Source: Sulfitobacter noctilucicola (GTDB lineage Bacteria > Pseudomonadota > Alphaproteobacteria > Rhodobacterales > Rhodobacteraceae). From it: a stretch of 64,000 nt of DNA. A model generated the notes under the pieces. That model was not told the DNA's origin. It searched no databases and was given only the letters and a program-made list of their open reading frames with translations. Where the stretch lies: the NCBI RefSeq assembly GCF_000622385.1, contig NZ_JASD01000006.1:108325-172324 (forward strand), written 5' to 3'. Positions 62,058 through 64,000 of the stretch are shown here, in pieces. Position 1 is the stretch's first letter; every line of letters begins with the position of its first letter. A program made the position numbers and the translations under genes.

Positions 62058-62591
62058 GTGAGCAACCAACCACAAACCTCCGGGGCGGTGCCAGCCTCCG
62101 CCCCAGCCCTTGCAAGGGCCATCTATGCGCTTGTTCGGCTGGCGTCAGCCTTGAGCGTATTGGCGATCGTTGTGGCGCTTGGCTTTACCCTGATCGCGGT
62201 CTTCTGGAGATACGCCCTGTCCGATCCGCTGCTCTGGCCAGAAGATGTGACCGGCTGGACGCTGGTCGGCCTGATCATGCTGGGCATCGCCGAAGCCTAC
62301 CGCCGGGGCGACCACATCGCCATCGACCTTCTGGTAGATACCTTGCCCAACCGTGTGAAGCCGGTGCAGATGCTCTGGTCGCATCTGGCTGTCCTGGCCT
62401 TTTCGGTGGTCCTGGGGTTGAGCGCCTGGGAGGCTGTTCACTTCGCCCACAGCTTCGGCTCCTACACCTCCGGCAACGTCGAAATCCCCTCGTGGATACC
62501 CCAGGCCCCAATGGTTGTCGGGTCCGTGCTGCTTGGCCTGACTGCGGTGGCCAAGATCATCGAGATATTCTTCGGCAAGAGGCCAGCATGA
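62058..62591 (+). CDS. dctQ: TRAP transporter small membrane subunit
   Basis: 177 residues from GTG at 62058. Four membrane helices and the DctQ motif YALSDPLLWPEDVTGWTLVG, followed by AEAYRRGDHIAIDLL. Eight bases after dctP. It pairs with DctM. Confidence 0.9.
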   Translation: MSNQPQTSGAVPASAPALARAIYALVRLASALSVLAIVVALGFTLIAVFWRYALSDPLLWPEDVTGWTLVGLIMLGIAEAYRRGDHIAIDLLVDTLPNRVKPVQMLWSHLAVLAFSVVLGLSAWEAVHFAHSFGSYTSGNVEIPSWIPQAPMVVGSVLLGLTAVAKIIEIFFGKRPA

Positions 62592-63874
62592 CGATCTTTC
62601 TGATTTTCGCAGGTTTGATCCTGCTGCTGCTGACCGGCATGCCGATCTTTGCCGCCTTGGGTCTGACCGCAACGGTGATCCTGATCCTTTTCGAAGGCAA
62701 GATTTCCCCCGTTGCCGATACGGTCTATGCCCACCTCGACAAGCCGATCCTGATGACGATCCCGCTGTTTGTCTTCATGGCCCAGATCATGATCAAGGCG
62801 AAGGTCATCGATGACCTTTATGACATGGCCCATACCGTGGTTGGGCACATTCGGGGCGGTCTGGGCGTAGCCACCGTCATGTCCTGCACCATCTTCGCAG
62901 CCATTTCTGGCTCATCCGTCGCCACTGCACTGTCTATCGGATCGAGTGCCATCCCCCAGATGAAACGCTTCGGCTTTCCGGAACGTGACGCCCTGGGAGT
63001 TATCGCCGCCGGGGGTACGCTTGGAATCCTGATCCCCCCCTCTGGCCCCATGATCCTCTACGCCATCGTGAGCGAGGTCAGCATCGGTGCCTTGTTCCTG
63101 GCAGGCATCATACCCGGCGTCCTGCTGGCCCTGATCTTCTCGGCCTACTGCGTCATCGGGGCCACCCGGAACCCAGAGTTCAAGTCACCGGACTGGGCGG
63201 GTTGGCCCAAAATCGTATCCGCTGTGCGAAAGTCTATCTGGGCGGTCATGGCCCCGCCGGTGGTCATGGGCGGCATCTACCTGGGCATCTTCACTGCGTC
63301 TGAGGCCGCCGCCATTGGTTCGCTTTATGCCCTGTTTGTGGCGGTTGTGATCTACCGAAACCTCGGTATCCGCGACCTCTGGGATTGCACCTATCAGACC
63401 ATGCGGACATCCATGATGGTCTTCATGATCATCGCAGGTGCCGCGATGTTCGGTCACGCCATCACCATCATCCGTCTACCCAACGGTGTGGCTGAAGCTG
63501 TTGCCGCCATGGGCCTCGGCCCGCTGGAATTCATCCTCATGGTCATGGCGATGATCTTCGTAATGGGAATGTTCTTCGAAAGCATTGCCATCATCCTGAT
63601 CACCACGCCCATCCTGCTGCCCACGATGGTAGCGCTTGATGTCGATCTTGTATGGTACGGCGTCCTGTTGATGATCAACTTGGAACTCGCAATGATAACA
63701 CCGCCCGTAGGCATGAACCTGTTCGTCATCAAAGGGATCACAAATGCTCCACTTTCAGACGTGGTTCGCGGAGCGGCACCTTACGTAGTGCTCATGGTCT
63801 TCGGACTGGCATTGATGATCCTGGTGCCCGGATTGGCGACGTGGTTGCCGTATTCTGCCGGGTTCGGGCGGTAG
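62588..63874 (+). CDS. dctM: TRAP transporter large membrane subunit
   Basis: 428 residues from the ATG at 62588, overlapping the dctQ stop. About twelve helices with DctM signatures: FAAISGSSVATALSIGSSAI, GGTLGILIPPSGPMILYAIV, and ITPPVGMNLFVIKGI near the end. It makes the Na+-coupled import channel with DctQ. An upstream start in dctQ is only open frame. Confidence 0.92.
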   Translation: MTIFLIFAGLILLLLTGMPIFAALGLTATVILILFEGKISPVADTVYAHLDKPILMTIPLFVFMAQIMIKAKVIDDLYDMAHTVVGHIRGGLGVATVMSCTIFAAISGSSVATALSIGSSAIPQMKRFGFPERDALGVIAAGGTLGILIPPSGPMILYAIVSEVSIGALFLAGIIPGVLLALIFSAYCVIGATRNPEFKSPDWAGWPKIVSAVRKSIWAVMAPPVVMGGIYLGIFTASEAAAIGSLYALFVAVVIYRNLGIRDLWDCTYQTMRTSMMVFMIIAGAAMFGHAITIIRLPNGVAEAVAAMGLGPLEFILMVMAMIFVMGMFFESIAIILITTPILLPTMVALDVDLVWYGVLLMINLELAMITPPVGMNLFVIKGITNAPLSDVVRGAAPYVVLMVFGLALMILVPGLATWLPYSAGFGR

Positions 63875-64000
63875 GGACCCAATTGTTCGCTACGTCCAGT
63901 TTGCTGCGGATAGCTGCCATTCGAGCCAGCCGCAGCATATGTAAAATGGGCTCGAAGCTGCCATTTTCTGCGTTGCGGAAGAGCATAGGTCATGCTGCCT
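63875..64000. repeat. Degenerate intergenic repeat at the right edge
   Basis: GCTGCGGATAGCTGCCATTC, CCGCAGCATATGTAAAATGG and GGGCTCGAAGCTGCCATTTT belong to the same family of short intergenic repeats as 14.3 kb and 45.1 kb. No gene. Confidence 0.55.

Overview
The window looks like accessory replicon DNA (plasmid or integrated island) of a marine alphaproteobacterium of the Rhodobacteraceae/Roseobacter group. This is inferred from gene content: frc-type sugar ABC genes, TRAP transporters, a DUF736 / methyltransferase-helicase / ParB-domain / DUF3768 plasmid module, the IS66 type, and degenerate intergenic repeats. No database search was possible, so family names come from motif recognition. 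Layout: (1) 1-9449 is a copper/heavy-metal region. It holds a cut-off third copy of a glutaredoxin-MauE gene, a large minus-strand operon (His-rich protein, small Cys protein, DUF411, cytochrome c, CopC, CopD, multicopper oxidase, membrane protein), csoR and DUF305 genes around a shared operator, a Crp-like regulator, and a MerR regulator with a CDF exporter. (2) 9.5-14.1 kb is an AT-richer island with a tyrosine recombinase, small unknown genes and a RelA/SpoT-domain protein. An ArsR-type (CmtR-like) regulator and a heavy-metal-binding CDF-like transporter follow. (3) 15.9-22.5 kb is the first half of a plasmid module on the minus strand: tandem DUF736, three small genes and a 1420-residue methyltransferase-helicase. 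(4) 23.5-35.9 kb is a second, inverted copy of the copper module (Crp-like, His-rich, cytochrome c, membrane protein, csoR, DUF305, glutaredoxin-MauE). It is split by an 8218-bp insertion (25576-33793) flanked by perfect 8-bp direct repeats. The insertion carries a metallophosphoesterase/Phd-like operon, a divergent pair encoding an acidic GHYxP protein and a helical protein, sugar-kinase and glpD fragments, and a complete IS66 element. (5) 36.1-44.6 kb is a copper/redox operon: small Cys protein, lipoprotein, TolC-like channel, multicopper oxidase, two cupredoxins (one fused to a CusF domain), an ABC membrane domain without ATPase, two cytochromes c and a beta-propeller protein. (6) 45.4-46.8 kb holds a membrane protein and a second small recombinase. 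(7) 47.1-52.2 kb is an frc-type sugar ABC transporter with a ROK regulator and a lyxose-isomerase-like enzyme. (8) 52.7-57.7 kb is the other half of the plasmid module, with a PrlF-YhaV toxin-antitoxin pair. (9) 57.9-63.9 kb is a LysR-regulated CoA-transferase / HMG-CoA-lyase-like / TRAP operon for an organic acid. How it works together: most of the window appears to handle copper. Five near-identical palindromes of the type TATACCCCATATGGGTATA sit before the copper genes and probably bind CsoR. They would coordinate periplasmic oxidation and binding (oxidases, cupredoxins, CopC, DUF305, His-rich proteins), transport (CopD, TolC-like channel, CDF) and electron transfer (cytochromes c, glutaredoxin-MauE). 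The most unusual items are the duplicated copper-redox module, its precise 8.2-kb disruption, and the uncharacterised pairs inside that insertion.
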